The notes: generated from the letters alone by a model not told the origin. A DNA stretch of 64,000 bases from Flammulina velutipes (GCA_011800155.1 CM022372.1:1736001-1800000), one strand, 5' to 3'; counted from the first letter of the stretch, positions 19,714 through 31,538 are shown. Numbers and translations: made by a program.

Positions 19714-21236
19714 TCATGTCATGGCTGTTGAAGAAGTCAGAATTCAGCATGCACCGTCAGAAAAGGGATTTACTAGTCATGCTATCAAAGGATGGGTATT
19801 GTCGATCCAATAGTGGTCCTTGCTCTATGGCTAATGATGAAGTTAGAACCAATATTCAAGTCGAAAGCAACAACGTACCAGTCGTGCCGTCAGATAGTGC
19901 ATAATTTGCATCGACGCCTCCGTCGTATGCAAAGGGATCGATATCGATGTAACACTCATCTTCTTCGGCCAGTTCAAGATCAAGAACGGGTGGAGGCGTT
20001 GCCTCGAACAAGTCCTTCTTGGAAGTAAGCTCTTGTCCACAAAACGATGTCGGGCGGTTTGCGATATCTGACGCGCCCAAAACCGTTCTTGGCGGATTCC
20101 ATTGGGTGGAGGAAGTGAGAATGTTGGCTCCCAGATGCGCGGTTTGGGACGGGGCGTGCAGTGGAGGGTGAGTTCCGACGCGTGCTTGTACCGTAGGTCC
20201 GCGTTTGGATTTGCCGGGGGAACGTTGTACTCTCTGTTTGACTTCGAGAGGTTGAATGGGAAGGAGGGGCGTTCGCTCGTCAAAAATGCTGAGGAAGTTC
20301 GGAATTGACTGGTCCATCGCTTCTACGCCTCCTTCGTATGAAATATCGCTGTGATATTCAGCCTCCTCGAGTTGACGGTCGACGACAGGAGGAGGCATTG
20401 CTTCGAACCAATCCCTCTTGGAAGAAACCCATCTGCCAGAATACGATGTCGGGCGGTTTAAGATTCTTGACGCTCCGAAGACTGCTCTTGGTGGATTCCA
20501 TTGGGTGGAGGAAGTGGAAGTATTGGCTCCCAGATGCGCAGAGTGAGACGGGGCGTATAGAGGAGAGTAAACTCCAGGTATGTCCGCCGAAGTTCTGCGT
20601 CTGGGTGTGCCTATGGGGGTGAAGGGGGTTCGTTCGGAGTAGATAATATTCGGAATTGACTGTTCCAATGATCGTTCGACGACGTTGAACGGCGCCTCGA
20701 GAGGGAGATCCGCTGAGGGAGGGGGAGGATTCCCGCCGGCGTCTTCGATGATCTTTGCAATCTCCTTCAGTTCCAGCTCTTGCAGGTTGAATGGGAGCTT
20801 GTGAACGATCTCGGAGACATGGTCCCTCCACTGGGCTGGGAGTTCTGCGATTTGTGCTTCTACGGCGTCAGACTCGTAGTCGACCGGTGGGAGCTCCTTG
20901 AGTACCGATGACGGCGTCGGGAGATCGCCTGAGACGCAGAACCAGTCGTCGTGCCATAGCCCCTCGAGCACGTCCATCTGAATGCGCTGGGCCTCATTCG
21001 ATTGTTGAATGAGGATGGCATAAGAGGCCTCAACATAGTCCTCAGAAAAGCCTGACCATGCCAGGCGATGCACAACGTCAGGATCAAGAGTGGGCTCTGC
21101 TAATTCATTAGGGGCCATGTTGGAAGTTGTGCTGGACAGCGAGCTCGCTCAACGTACCAGGATCCTTTGGTCTAGCAGTGGCCTTGGGCCTCGACGTCCG
21201 CTTTGCCTTGAAGACAGTTCGGTAGAAAGAGCTCAT
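19714..21236 (-). CDS. Unrecognised protein with internal tandem repeat, copy 1
   Basis: A long central exon (19856-21118 is open throughout) joins a short first exon starting MSSFYRTVFKAKRTSRPKAT at 21236, and small last exons that run AIEQGPLLDRQYPSFDSMT to a stop at 19714. Near the N-terminus is VVHRLAWSGFSEDYVEASYA. The second half is two tandem units of roughly 115 residues. Each unit begins with SIPN, contains an SAHLGAN or TAHLGAN motif followed by QWNPPRxVxGASxIxNRPTS, and ends in an acidic stretch with YEGGV or YDGGV. No enzyme motif, signal peptide or membrane segment is evident. The paralog at 46234-47768 differs at about 18 of 420 compared residues. Function unknown. Confidence 0.65.
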
Positions 21237-21654
21237 TCTGAATGCTTTGAAAAAGTAAAATCCGTGTAAAGATGATAGTAGAGTGTGTTCAAAGTGGGGA
21301 GAGACATTTCGCCAGCAGGTCTCATATAAGTAGCTGAGTGACTTTTAGGAGCCTTTTCGGTGAAAGCACGCGACAGAGATGCGTCCAAGGCGAGTACTCA
21401 GGATTTCCAGATACATCACGAGCCAGTTGTTCGCAAGCGCTATTCAAGAATTTGAGACGAAGCGATGAAGAGCAAGGTTGAAGGTCGAAAGTTATTTTGT
21501 CGCGGTCACGCGTTCCAGACTCGTGTCCTTTCGGGGTTTCGGACCGACGCCTACTTCCTTGTCGTCCTTCGTTTAATTCTGATATTAATTCTGCGTATTC
21601 ATTCCGAACGCCGAACGAAATAAATGTTCTTCTTTGACCTAACATCTTTGGGCT
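21237..21654. other. Promoter of copy 1 gene and junction to the ICDH remnant
   Basis: About 420 bases. The first 165 match copy 2 well (including GTGGGGAGAGACATTTCGCC), after which similarity decays. A minus-strand open frame of 128 residues at 21322-21708 crosses into the pseudogene and has no support. Confidence 0.4.
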
Positions 21655-22686
21655 AGGAATGCTTTGGCCAGCCCGAGATGGATCAAGCCCATCGTTATTG
21701 GACGACACGCTTTTACCGTGCCACCGAAATTGTTGCCCCAGGCCCTGGCAAGCTTCAAATGGTATTCACCCTGAAGGACGGCTCCAAAGCTACGACTCTC
21801 AACGTGTACGACTTTGTCGGCAAGGGTGTTGCATGTATAATACAGATGAAGTAGGTCCATCGTCGGTTGTTCTCGTCCTTCTTCTAACACGCTTTACCCA
21901 GTCTATAATTGGTTTCGCGCACTCATCATTCAAAATGGCACTATCCAAGAAAATGCCGCTGTTCATGTCTACCAAAGAAACGATCCTCAAAAAGTACGAC
22001 GGCCGGTTTGTGGATATCTTCCAGGAGATTTATGAGGCGCAGTGTGAGAATGACTTCAAGACTGCGGGCATTTACTACGAACACCGACTTATCGATGATA
22101 TATATGGTGGCGCAGGCTATCAAGTCCTCTGGTGGTTTCGTCTGGGCCACTAAGAACTACGATGGCGACGTGCAGAGCGATATTCTTGCGCAGGGCTTCG
22201 GCAGCTTGGGCATGATAACCAGTGAGCTGTTTGCCGCGGATGGGCTCGGAGATATCATCCAGAGTGAAGCTGCACACGGTACGCCCTCTTTATCTGTCCG
22301 CGAACTGAGTGCTCACATCAAAGCAGGGACGGTAACACGGCATTACCGTGAGCACCAAAAGGGCAACGAGACATCAACGAACCTCGTCGCGTGCATCTTC
22401 GTTTGGACTCGTGGGTTGCTTCATCGCGCTAAGATCGACGGGAACGAAGCCCTCAAAGCGTGGTGTCTGGATTTAGAGGCTGCATGCGTTGAGGTCATCG
22501 ACAAGGACGAGATCGTGACCAAGGATCTGGCTTTTGCTCGTCATTGGAAGGACATGAAGAGGGAGCATTGGGTTATCACCAACGTGTATATGGACGCAGT
22601 CATCGTGAGTTTAGAGTTCTCGATAGAGAGATCTTCTTTGACTGTTTTATAGGCCAAACTCAAAGAAAAGCTTGCAAGGCAATGAA
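21655..22686 (+). pseudogene. 5'-truncated NADP-isocitrate dehydrogenase copy
   Basis: Clear relic of NADP-dependent isocitrate dehydrogenase: [25 protein letters not shown], then [91 protein letters not shown] and AKLKEKLARQ. The first third is absent. Frame-breaking lesions include loss of the GDQ triplet region after GRHAF and an extra ATAT before MVAQA. Introns are retained at family positions, so this is a genomic fragment and not a retrocopy. The intact gene must lie elsewhere. Confidence 0.85.
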
Positions 22687-22812
22687 CTACTGGCGTGCCG
22701 GGATCAGTATATATGGAACTGTTTTATCGCTTGCAAAATGTGATTACGAAGGCAAAAACAACATATTTACAGCAGGTCAGTACAAAGCAAAGCTATCACA
22801 AAACTTGAACTA

Positions 22813-23424
22813 TCATAGCCAGAAACGGTTTGGTCGAATACTCCACGGGTTCTTAGCGTATATTCCCAGGTGCGTATAGGCGTCCATCTTGAAACCTATG
22901 GGCCACGTTACCCCAATGTTTCTCAGACCATCCCTAACCAAGTGCAGCTCCTCCGTGGTATAATCCTCGACGTATACGCATATGAGGTAAAAGTCTGTTC
23001 CCTTGTTTGGAGTGACTTTGGCGCATCCAGTCTTCCGATAGAGACAGACGAGTCTGACGACGTCCTTCCAAATGCTATCTACAACCGAAGCTTTCACGAA
23101 GAGGAGCCATTTTCCAGAGAGGACTTCGTGCTGGCAGGCGAGCTGGTCAAGCGCGTCGACGCTGATCTCCGAGAGCGTCCGGAAGGCAGCTTGCATGTTC
23201 TTGATCTGGAGCTGATGGGTGCGATGTACGGTGCCTCTGTCTATGGATATCCAGTCACAAAAAGCAACAGGCGTCGTGGTAGGACTCCAGCGCTCGCACA
23301 TGTCTCGGATGTTATCTTCTGTGGAAGTTTGTTCGTCGAACTGGCGGAGGATGTGGCCATTTTGCACTTCGTCGTAGCTTGGAGGAGTACTCCAGCTTAC
23401 AGATGATTGGTCCTTTGGGGTCAT
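22813..23424 (-). CDS. DUF1917 / BLES03-type protein
   Basis: Single-exon protein of 203 residues. It matches the general pattern of the BLES03/UPF0696 (DUF1917) family, which has an eIF4E-like fold: SGKWLLFVKASVVDSIWKDV, then GCAKVTPNKGTDFYLICVYV, DYTTEELHLVRDGLRNIG and the C-terminal GFKMDAYTHLGIYAKNPWSI followed by RPNRFWL. Molecular role unknown; members are small cytosolic proteins. The ATG at 23424 gives MTPKDQSSVSWSTPPSYDEV. The assignment is from remembered motif spacing, so moderate. Confidence 0.6.
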   Translation of the reverse strand: MTPKDQSSVSWSTPPSYDEVQNGHILRQFDEQTSTEDNIRDMCERWSPTTTPVAFCDWISIDRGTVHRTHQLQIKNMQAAFRTLSEISVDALDQLACQHEVLSGKWLLFVKASVVDSIWKDVVRLVCLYRKTGCAKVTPNKGTDFYLICVYVEDYTTEELHLVRDGLRNIGVTWPIGFKMDAYTHLGIYAKNPWSIRPNRFWL

Positions 23425-24264
23425 TAAGCAGTCCTACAAAATATTGTTATTTAGATGATGGCGAGGACGGTTTCACACACATACCTGCGTTACTACTATT
23501 TTGTTTGGGCTGATGGCATCCAGATACAATATGTGCATATCGTTCTACTCGTTTGACGCGTTAAATCTACATTCCTCGGGCGCAAAACGCGACTCGGACA
23601 AAGCACGAACCATTCCGTTCACCAAAGCAGAGATGGGGTCGGCTACTTCCATTGTGTTTTCCTACGTGAATGAAGTGATGAGGAAGGATATCAGTGGCTG
23701 ATGGATCTGAAGACTTACAACCGCTGCAACGCTAACTGGAGGAAGAAGAGGAAGAAGCTTGGATTGGCCACACACTTCGGCTCAAGAGCCACGTGGCAAA
23801 GGCAGATGCCGAAAGCGTTGATGGTTCTTTCTTTTCCATAAAAGGCCACGGCGCTCATGTTCCGTACAAGACGTTTGTGATGGACGTCGACTGCTATGAC
23901 GATGAGCAACAGTAGCAGGATGCACGGCGCTCGAATTCGTCATCGGCAACAAGCCATCGTCCTCCGGACGATTCCGAAGGGATCGACGATCGTAGATACC
24001 ACCGAACCAGGTAACTGCTATGTTGATCACTGCCTTAACTCCATCCTCGTCGTTTCCTCCTCCGGCTTGCCCATGAAACACTATGCGACCGATCTCTTGC
24101 TAGATAATATACTCCCAAGCACGTACGATAACCTCTACTCGACTCATCTCATTTCGGATTCAACGCTCTGTGCTTTGTTTCTTTTCTCGCTTGCAGAGGC
24201 CTTAAATGCTCAACGAGTTCGCCATGAATGCTATTCACATTCCTTGTCTCTCGAACCACACGAT
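23425..24264. other. Unassigned region
   Basis: About 840 bases. Several short overlapping open frames occur on both strands (for example 23896 onward on +, 23715-23909 on -), but none has a recognisable motif or a consistent exon structure. Confidence 0.3.
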
Positions 24265-24558
24265 ATGAACATCAACAATTCATACGCACAAGCGGGCTGG
24301 TTCAACCCCGCCAATCAGTCCTCCGTTAACAATGGGCCTTGGACACCAACCAACTCTCCCCCCGCGTCCATATACGGTGCACCTTCCTTCTCAGATTTAA
24401 CGGAATCAGAAAAACCGGACACCATCCTCCAGTTTTTCTTCATCTACGATTCTTCTATCCTCGATTCTATCGTCGTCGGTCCCCGTATTCGCGAATACTT
24501 GCACGTCACAACGAGCGTGTCGCACACATCATTTGTGAACACTCAAGGCCTCGCCTGA
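24265..24558 (+). CDS. Hypothetical short protein (low support)
   Basis: Open frame beginning MNINNSYAQAGWFNPANQSS, rich in Asn, Ser and Pro (GPWTPTNSPPASIYGAP), then less polar. The first 55 residues look protein-like. The frame then continues with atypical composition, and a further open stretch in another frame (to about 24800) may be a second exon. I recognise no family. Could equally be spurious. Confidence 0.25.
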   Translation: MNINNSYAQAGWFNPANQSSVNNGPWTPTNSPPASIYGAPSFSDLTESEKPDTILQFFFIYDSSILDSIVVGPRIREYLHVTTSVSHTSFVNTQGLA

Positions 24559-25105
24559 GCCGCTATATACTGGATCCAGCACCCGCGGGTTCAGATTCAA
24601 AGCCTGCTCGAGGAGCAACCTGTGGCGTCTTGGCTGCCTCTGAGCGCAGACAAAACGTAGGTGAACCTCTCCTACCCAATATAACCTATCTTATACCTCA
24701 TTACAGTCAACGTGCTATGCTCATCCGCGGCAAATGGTATATCTGGGTGCCGTCTGATAATTCAATCATAGTACGTACTACGTCTACTACCATCGAATAA
24801 TATTGTTAACAGATTCACATCGTAGCTCTATGCCATAGCGCACGCTTCAACGCCTCCCTTCACTTGTGCTAGAATTACTAGAAGTGAGAAAACCACTTCC
24901 CTCGAGGTGACTTCAAACGCTGTTCGAGTCGGTCTCCTCGAGTTTTGTATCATCGCTACTGTTCTCCTCCAGTGCGGAAAGATCATCGATTGAATCACAG
25001 GATACATTGTATCCTTTAAGGTTCTACTTTATATACAGCAGTTTATTTCCATGGGATCATGCTGTTGTACATCTTCCTACTATGATTTCCGTTAAGCCTC
25101 TCAGC
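24559..25105. other. 3' flank of GH15, nothing recognised
   Basis: About 550 bases to the GH15 stop. An open frame to about 24800 on the + strand may extend the hypothetical gene before it. Otherwise nothing is seen. Confidence 0.3.
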
Positions 25106-28100
25106 TTACTTGAGCTGATGAAGAGTTCGAGACAAATTGTACGCCGCAGATATCAATGTGACGTGGCTGCAGGCGCGCTGTTAGCGACACGAAACGAGGC
25201 TCAACACAATGACCTACGTGAATCCTTGGACGGCGTTACCCAACCTGAAGAAGAAGAAACTGGCGTGAGCATGTAAGCTCTTAACAGGAACATAACCGCA
25301 TCACCCTTCTCCGGCCTCCGAAACTTCTTCAGTGCATAATCCGACATGGTTCAGATATTGGAGGAAATCCTGATAGTGATCTATTAGTGACGCCAATACT
25401 TAGAATTTGTGCGTACTGCTTACCTCAAACATCGCTACAGCTTTCGGGAGCATCGTCTTGTCGTATTGCCCGACGCGAGTGAGAGCTTCTACACCCCTGC
25501 GTAAGAGATACATTGTGAGAAATGTGTTCAACAGATCTTAGACACCAATACTAACCATAGCGTGCATAGACAGAAGGTTCCTTCCTCGCCACCTACCCCA
25601 TCACTGGCCTTCTTCACATCATAGCGGAAGACCAAGTTCTTTGAACGGTTAACAGAACATCCACACTCCAGAGGTAGGATCACTTACGTTGGATGTTAAT
25701 CCGCCTCGTTCCGGAGTCTTTAGGATCTGCTTGAGTGTGCTCACGAACCTAGGGTCAGACTGGATATATCGCAATCAGTATGCGGACGCAGATTCCAGCC
25801 CCACTAGTAGAGCGCGTTCAATAACATAAGAAATGATTACTCACCCCTTGCATGAAGAACACGAGAGGCATTATCAGGACCGCCGAGTCCAAGACATGCG
25901 TTTCCTCGTAGCTTTGCCCAAAGTGCTTCAATTCGGCGTTCCACGCTTTCTCCATGATTTCCTCGTAGAGGAAGTCACGCGCCTCTAGCCATTCGCTTCG
26001 CTTGGGACATGGCAGTGATCGTTTGTCGGCCAAACGCAAACCTACGGAAGGGGCCACCTGGATGAGCGCTTTGACTTTCATTGTCCTTATGTATGACGAA
26101 CCTCTATCAATAGCGACCCTTGATGATCTTAAACATCTCGGTGTCAATGCTCTACATGGACCAACTACTCACCACAACATGACCTAGAGCGATGACCAGG
26201 TTTGGTGAGCGCTCTATCGCGCTCGATAGGACTCACCTTGGAATACTACTTGAGATCAGTGCTGAGTCAGCTTAGCAGGGTAAAAGCACGTACCGTAAAG
26301 TGTCTCTTTTTGTTGCGTACTTCCCTAGAAGTGAAAGCGTAAAAATCGAGATCCAACTATTGCATAACACGCATAACACGGACCAGATAGATCTGGTTGG
26401 ATGGTACAGGTTAGTTTTTCTCTACTAGATGCTATATTTGGCCTTACAGATCCGGGTGCTTGAAGTTTGCCACAACATCTAAAGACAAAGTTTGCCTTCA
26501 GACGACAAAACGCAGCGGAAATATACGTACAATCGACACTGAGGAAAGATCAACACGATTATGAGATTATCAAGGACAAGGATTACTCACAGTTCTCGAA
26601 CGAGTACCCTATGGTGTATTAGTTATCACCGCATTCAAGAGCATAATTACATACCAATCATCATAGCCGATAGGTCTTCCGAACTATTTAAGTCTCTGAT
26701 CAGAGCGTGTAATCACCAAGAATTAGTGAGACGGACCTTCTGGCCCAGATAGATACAATCCATGCTGCCAGGATACCATTAGTACCATCTCAAGTATGAC
26801 CAAGGGACTAGTAACGAACAGCTCTCCGTAGATGTCCTATCGATCCTGTCAGCAAACGTGCTTCATGCGTATCTGCTCAGAAAGAGACTTACTAGTTGTA
26901 CATGATCAGCGGCCCCATTTCCTATGCGTACGGGCTTAGAGCCCTTGTGGCCATCCAGATGGGGCAACTCAATTTCTTCAAGCTCCTTACCACCTAAACG
27001 ATGTAAGTATGAAGAAGTAACAGTGTACGAAACCGTACCATGGATCGTATACATGATTTGGATGCTCCCGTCGGGATTTTTGTGGCGCAGTCGCTCGAAA
27101 ATAAACTCCATGTACGCTGTTCGCAAGCAAGTGTCAGGTAGTCATATCCGAACGTATAGAAAAGGAGATACCGTTCGCTTCCTCTGTGAACCCAAGACGT
27201 AAAAGAGCATAGAGAATAAAGGAGGAATCCCGAATCCAGGATGCACTAAATATGGTATCAATACCAACATAAGCTTGGATGACGCGCTGCACTCACCGAT
27301 AATCCCTTGAAAGAGGAACTAATCATCAATCCCGTTCACAGTCTACTTTGAGAACCCACCAGTTTCTCGTTCCGCCTATGTACTCCGGCAAACTGAACGT
27401 CGGACTAGCTACCACAGCGCCTACACGGAGTGAGATGCATGTTGAAAAGGCGACAAGAGCAGCGACGTACCTGTCGGTTCATAGATCAGAAGTTTCAGAG
27501 CAAGAGCACTTCGGTGTACAGCTTCCTTCCATGAACCATTGTACGATGAATGCCTGATCCACGCGTTCCAATATTGAACAGTAGACTATGCAAGCATTTG
27601 TCAAAGACTTCCAAGGATTTCTAAGCAGCCTGCATACCCGTAGAAGCCCGTTCAGGAAGTCCTAATCGATTAGTAAGGTGTTAAAACGAGGCGAAAACCA
27701 TATCCTACTTTGGTGATGAAGGGATCGTCAAGAGGTCGAACGCCTGCCGCACCGTCAACAGCAGATCGAGCTCTATTAACCAGATCCGGATCCTGGCGCT
27801 CTTTGGCGCTCTCCGACGGGTCCCTAGGCGGCATCCTAAAGATAAACCAAATGCACTGCCCCTCTGAAAGAGAGAAGTCAGCGCATACCGCCTTGCCTTT
27901 GTGGCCTTTCTTCTCCAGGTCAAGAAGCTCTAGTTTGACATCCGGCACAGTGGCGTGTTCCTGTTTGGTCTGGTCACATACAACATTCCATTTCTAGAGA
28001 CAGCGAGAACGAACCATAGTAGCTTCAGCAAAGTATCTCAGTTCCAATTTACAAGTATCGGAATGGAACGAGATCTTTTCTTGGGGTTGAATGCTTGATG

Positions 28101-28835
28101 AGTCGTCTGCGATCGAAGTGGTGTGTGCATCCCGTGCGTAGTTGAACGCAGGAGCACACTCCATGCGAAGCGGGACGGTACCACGAATCACCTGTCATTC
28201 AAAAGTCATAAGGGAACAACCATCAATACTAAGAGGATATGCCCGTTCACCTCGATACGGCGAATGAGCCAATGCAGTAAAGGCTTTGGGGCAGACGTTG
28301 ACGACTGTTTGGGACGAGGCAAAAAGTCTGACCGGTCATATAATCAGCAACGGAATCGACTAATGCCAACGCATTGCTTACCGGTAAGGCTTGCCACACC
28401 CTCTTCATTCAGAAACTTGGTTTGCAAGACCTATCCAGATAGTAAGACTTCAAGTCAAATTCTATAAGATGTCGAACCTACATTTGAGCTCGGGAGATAA
28501 CTCTGCTTCGTATTGAATGACGCGGTAGGAGTGATCGAGAAATGTCCACCCTTGTCTTTGTCCAGGATGCGAGCAAAGACCGAAGGAGAGTCGAAGTTGG
28601 GGACGCAATAGCTTTCGACTGGCACGGAATTGAACAGAGGCTAGAGGGTAGAGGATACTACGTGGACTTACCTGATCCATCGATGCTGACTAGAGCAGCT
28701 GTGTGGAGATTACCGATACTGTATCATCACGTCAACATTTCAGACGAGGAATCCGAGTACTGTGGCAACAACATACAGTCCATGGTCAGAGATGGGAAAG
28801 TAGTCTCGCTCAGGCTTCGGTTCAAAGAGATTCAT
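25106..28835 (-). CDS. Glycoside hydrolase family 15 protein (glucoamylase-like, intracellular)
   Basis: GH15 enzyme with an (alpha/alpha)6 fold that hydrolyses an alpha-glucosidic bond; the substrate is not fixed. It starts [20 protein letters not shown] with no signal peptide, then [71 protein letters not shown] joined to [27 protein letters not shown]-type [82 protein letters not shown] and [20 protein letters not shown], ending RTLHQLK. About 15-20 short exons, several with frame-neutral introns. The motifs read through in order to a proper stop, so the gene looks intact. About 650 residues, the size of basidiomycete intracellular GH15 proteins. It is clearly not a secreted starch-binding glucoamylase. 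Confidence 0.85.
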
Positions 28836-29114
28836 GGACGATGAGTCGATGGTGGTTCAAAAGAGAGAAGTGATTCAGACGTAAGCGGGGTAAATGTAAA
28901 TGACCCGTGGGGCCAAATATGACAAACGGGAAGACGGCAATCGCGGGAAGAGTGAGAAACACATCGATCAGGATCCCGTCACTGCCCATCGTTGCGTCTG
29001 TATACCCAATCATGACTCTTTTGGCGGTTGTTGGATTTGCTTTACAAGCCATATATATATGGAATACGCCACCATCATCATTCGGCTTCGCATATAAACT
29101 CGTTGTACAAGCTT

Positions 29115-30267
29115 CTATTGCAAGATGCCAACTGGATCGTTCACCGGCGTTTTAGGTTTGCCAGTCACGATAAACGTCTCCAAGTTATCTAGAATCTCCA
29201 ATTGAAGAGCCATTTGGGCTGTGTTGTTGAAGACGGCTGAGCGTGGCTGGAGGATGGTGCGGTCCGTCATCTCCACCAGACGTGGGTGGATTTTGGGCTC
29301 GAACTCGAAGACATCTAGTGCTGCACACCGGACTTTTCCGGATTCGAGCGCTTCAACGAGCGCTTCCTCGTGTATAACGGCTCCTCGAGCGGTGTTCACT
29401 ATCCTGGCACCGTCTTTCATCTTGTTGAACGCTTGATTGAACGTGGGTCAGCACTGAGGGATTCAATTAAGAGTTCTCATTCGACTAACCTTCCCTGTCG
29501 ATTAAGTGAGTGGTTTCCTTTGTCAGAAGACAGTGTATCGAGAGGACGTCGCTGCGGTTGAGAATATCATCCAAGCTGACGTACTCTGCCTGTCCCATCC
29601 CGCCGCCGCACGCCACTTCTTCCTCCTCCGTCAAACGATTCCGGTTGTAGTAGATGATCTTCATCCCGAATGCCGAGCTCATAATCTTCCCGACTCTCCG
29701 TCCAATCGAGCCCATGCCAATGATGCCCAGGGTACTTATCCTCGCATCCTGACCCAAGTAGGAAAAGTCTTGCCATTTTCCACTCCTAGCATCTAGTTCT
29801 CTCCTTGACGTATTCCTCAACACCTGCAGTATCATCATACAGGCAGAGTCGGCTGTGCGCACGCCACTAGCTGTGGCGTTGTTAGCCCAGTAAGCACCGT
29901 TTCGAGTCAGGTATGCGACATCGACGAATTCGTAGCCTGAGCCTCCGCCAGAAAAAAATCTACAGCCGGTGTTGACGAGGGGTCCGAGTAATTGCTCATC
30001 CAACGGCCATGGGAGTGGTTTGGAATAGTCGAAAAAGAAGACACATCCGATGAATGGGCCATGCTTTTCTACGGCGGAGGCAATCTCCTCTGCCAAGACG
30101 TCGTGTTTGGCCTGTTCGATAATCTACAGGCTGATGAATATCTTGGAAATGAATGACGAGAAAGGACGTACATAAAAGTCCATGGAGACATTCAACTTAT
30201 CACGGGCCCTAGTCGGTACTAGAGCAGCAATGAAAGCGTTCACCACCAAAATCTTGGGTTGAGCCAT
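29115..30267 (-). CDS. D-isomer-specific 2-hydroxyacid dehydrogenase-like protein with altered catalytic His
   Basis: Family of NAD(P)-dependent glyoxylate/hydroxypyruvate reductases. Two exons from [20 protein letters not shown]: a substrate-side half ([20 protein letters not shown]), then the Rossmann motif [15 protein letters not shown]. The catalytic Arg lies in [15 protein letters not shown], the Glu in [18 protein letters not shown]. Where the family has the catalytic His in a P-H-x-[GS] motif, this protein reads [14 protein letters not shown], so His is replaced by Arg (CGC; a single change from CAC). Everything else is conserved and the frame is open, so the gene may encode a pseudoenzyme or an enzyme with changed chemistry. 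About 350 residues. Confidence 0.82.
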
Positions 30268-30546
30268 AGTGGAACTAGGAAAAGGTGAGGATGAATGAGA
30301 CCAAACGCGTTCTTAAATGGTTGACAGATAAGTCTAGGCTGGGAGGTGATGCTAACTGTAAGGCCGAAGCCGTTCATGAGCGCTGAGCGTTGAGTTACAG
30401 AAAATGTGCTGAGATTAAGAGAGAATAAGGGAATACATACATAGTAATAAGTAATACGAGGATGTCTAGCGATACAGTGTTCTTGTGCAGGCATAAGAGA
30501 TTGGCGTCAGAGTGCATGATGAATGAATGTGTGGTGGATGAGTTCG

Positions 30547-31077
30547 TCAGCGCCTGTGAAGCGCCCACGCGGTCATACCGGCGGCCAGCGCTATTAAAAC
30601 GAGTGATAGTGTTGCATAAAGGCAGCGTCGAGCCCATTTGAGTTCTGCGCGCCTGATTCGGTCGATAACCAGTTGTTTCTCTACGTCCGTCTTCTCCGGC
30701 AACCAATCGCCTGCGGCCTCGGATAGTGGTGGTGCGCGCAGCGGGGAGTATAATATAAAGACACCCATGATCCAGAAGAGAGGGAAGACTAGAATGATGA
30801 TAAATATTCATACTTGAGCGAGCAAGGCCGATGACTTACAAAATCCGAATTTGAAAAGATACATGGCGAGTGTTGTTGGTTCGTCTCTTCGTGAATATTG
30901 CGGAGGAGGCATGGCCTCTGACTCGGCATATGATGGCAGGAGCTCTGTGGACAGACGACGGTCGTGGCGGCTATCCCGAGTCGGCGCATTGAAAAGAGTG
31001 TATCCAAAACTATCAAAAGTTTTGTCCAAGAAAATGGGTGAAACGGCAGGAGCAGGCGAAGGAATGGGAGAAGACAT
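30547..31077 (-). CDS. Small two-segment membrane protein, unknown
   Basis: Two exons. The N-terminal part is disordered and Pro/Ser-rich (MSSPIPSPAPAVSPIFLDKT, LLPSYAESEAMPPPQYSRRD). A hydrophobic segment spans the splice (MYLFKFGF, then FWIMGVFILYSPL). A conserved-looking charged segment, EKTDVEKQLVIDRIRRAELK, follows, and a C-terminal transmembrane helix LYATLSLVLIALAAGMTAWA ends just before HRR. The layout suggests two membrane spans with a cytosolic middle. The ATG at 31077 is preferred over one at 31197 because a TATA box lies between them. Function unknown. Confidence 0.6.
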
Positions 31078-31121
31078 GGACGTAGACGAAAACTGATAGT
31101 GCATGCATCGTTGCCTAGGAT

Positions 31122-31131
31122 TATATATATA
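31122..31131 (-). promoter_or_regulatory. TATA box of the small membrane protein gene
   Basis: ATATATATAA on the minus strand, about 45 bases upstream of the ATG at 31077. It supports that start over the more distal in-frame ATG. Confidence 0.5.
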
Positions 31132-31480
31132 GGTGTGGCCGGTCGTAGGCAATTGTTGGGATGGAGGATGGAAAATAGCCGGAATAGGGAATTCCATTGT
31201 GTGTAAACAACGTTGTCAGGGTGATCGATGTCACGTGGTTGATTGTCTTCGCACTCTGTTTGGAAATTTAATTTTTCTCATTCATGCCATTGCTGCGACC
31301 AAGCCGGCGGCGATGCGCCACATCTGACATGACTGGAAGGTTCCCGTAAGTCCATAGAACATGTCCAAATACCAAACCTAATCAGCCGGCCGGTGGTCTC
31401 TAGCTGCATCGACCTGTCACCGCCTTGTCGTTATCGCCTTGTTGCATTCTTCTCACGCTCACGTTGGTCCTTTTAATCGA

Positions 31481-31487
31481 TATAAAG
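31481..31487 (+). promoter_or_regulatory. TATA box upstream of 31539
   Basis: TATAAAG about 50 bases before the ATG at 31539, the best sign that a gene starts there. Confidence 0.4.
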
Positions 31488-31538
31488 GCGTTGCTTGTTC
31501 ATCAATCTTCCCGCTTCCTTCTACCAGAGTGTGGCGCC

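Larger units (their letters stand above)
18990..21400. repeat. Dispersed duplication, copy 1
   Basis: About 2.4 kb repeated in the same orientation at 45518-47960. The left edge is sharp (ATTAACTACAAGGGATTACT). The right edge fades out over about 100 bases beyond the gene's promoter. It contains the gene at 19714-21236 and the nearly invariant 19131-19546 stretch. No terminal inverted repeats or clear target-site duplications were found at the edges. Confidence 0.85.
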
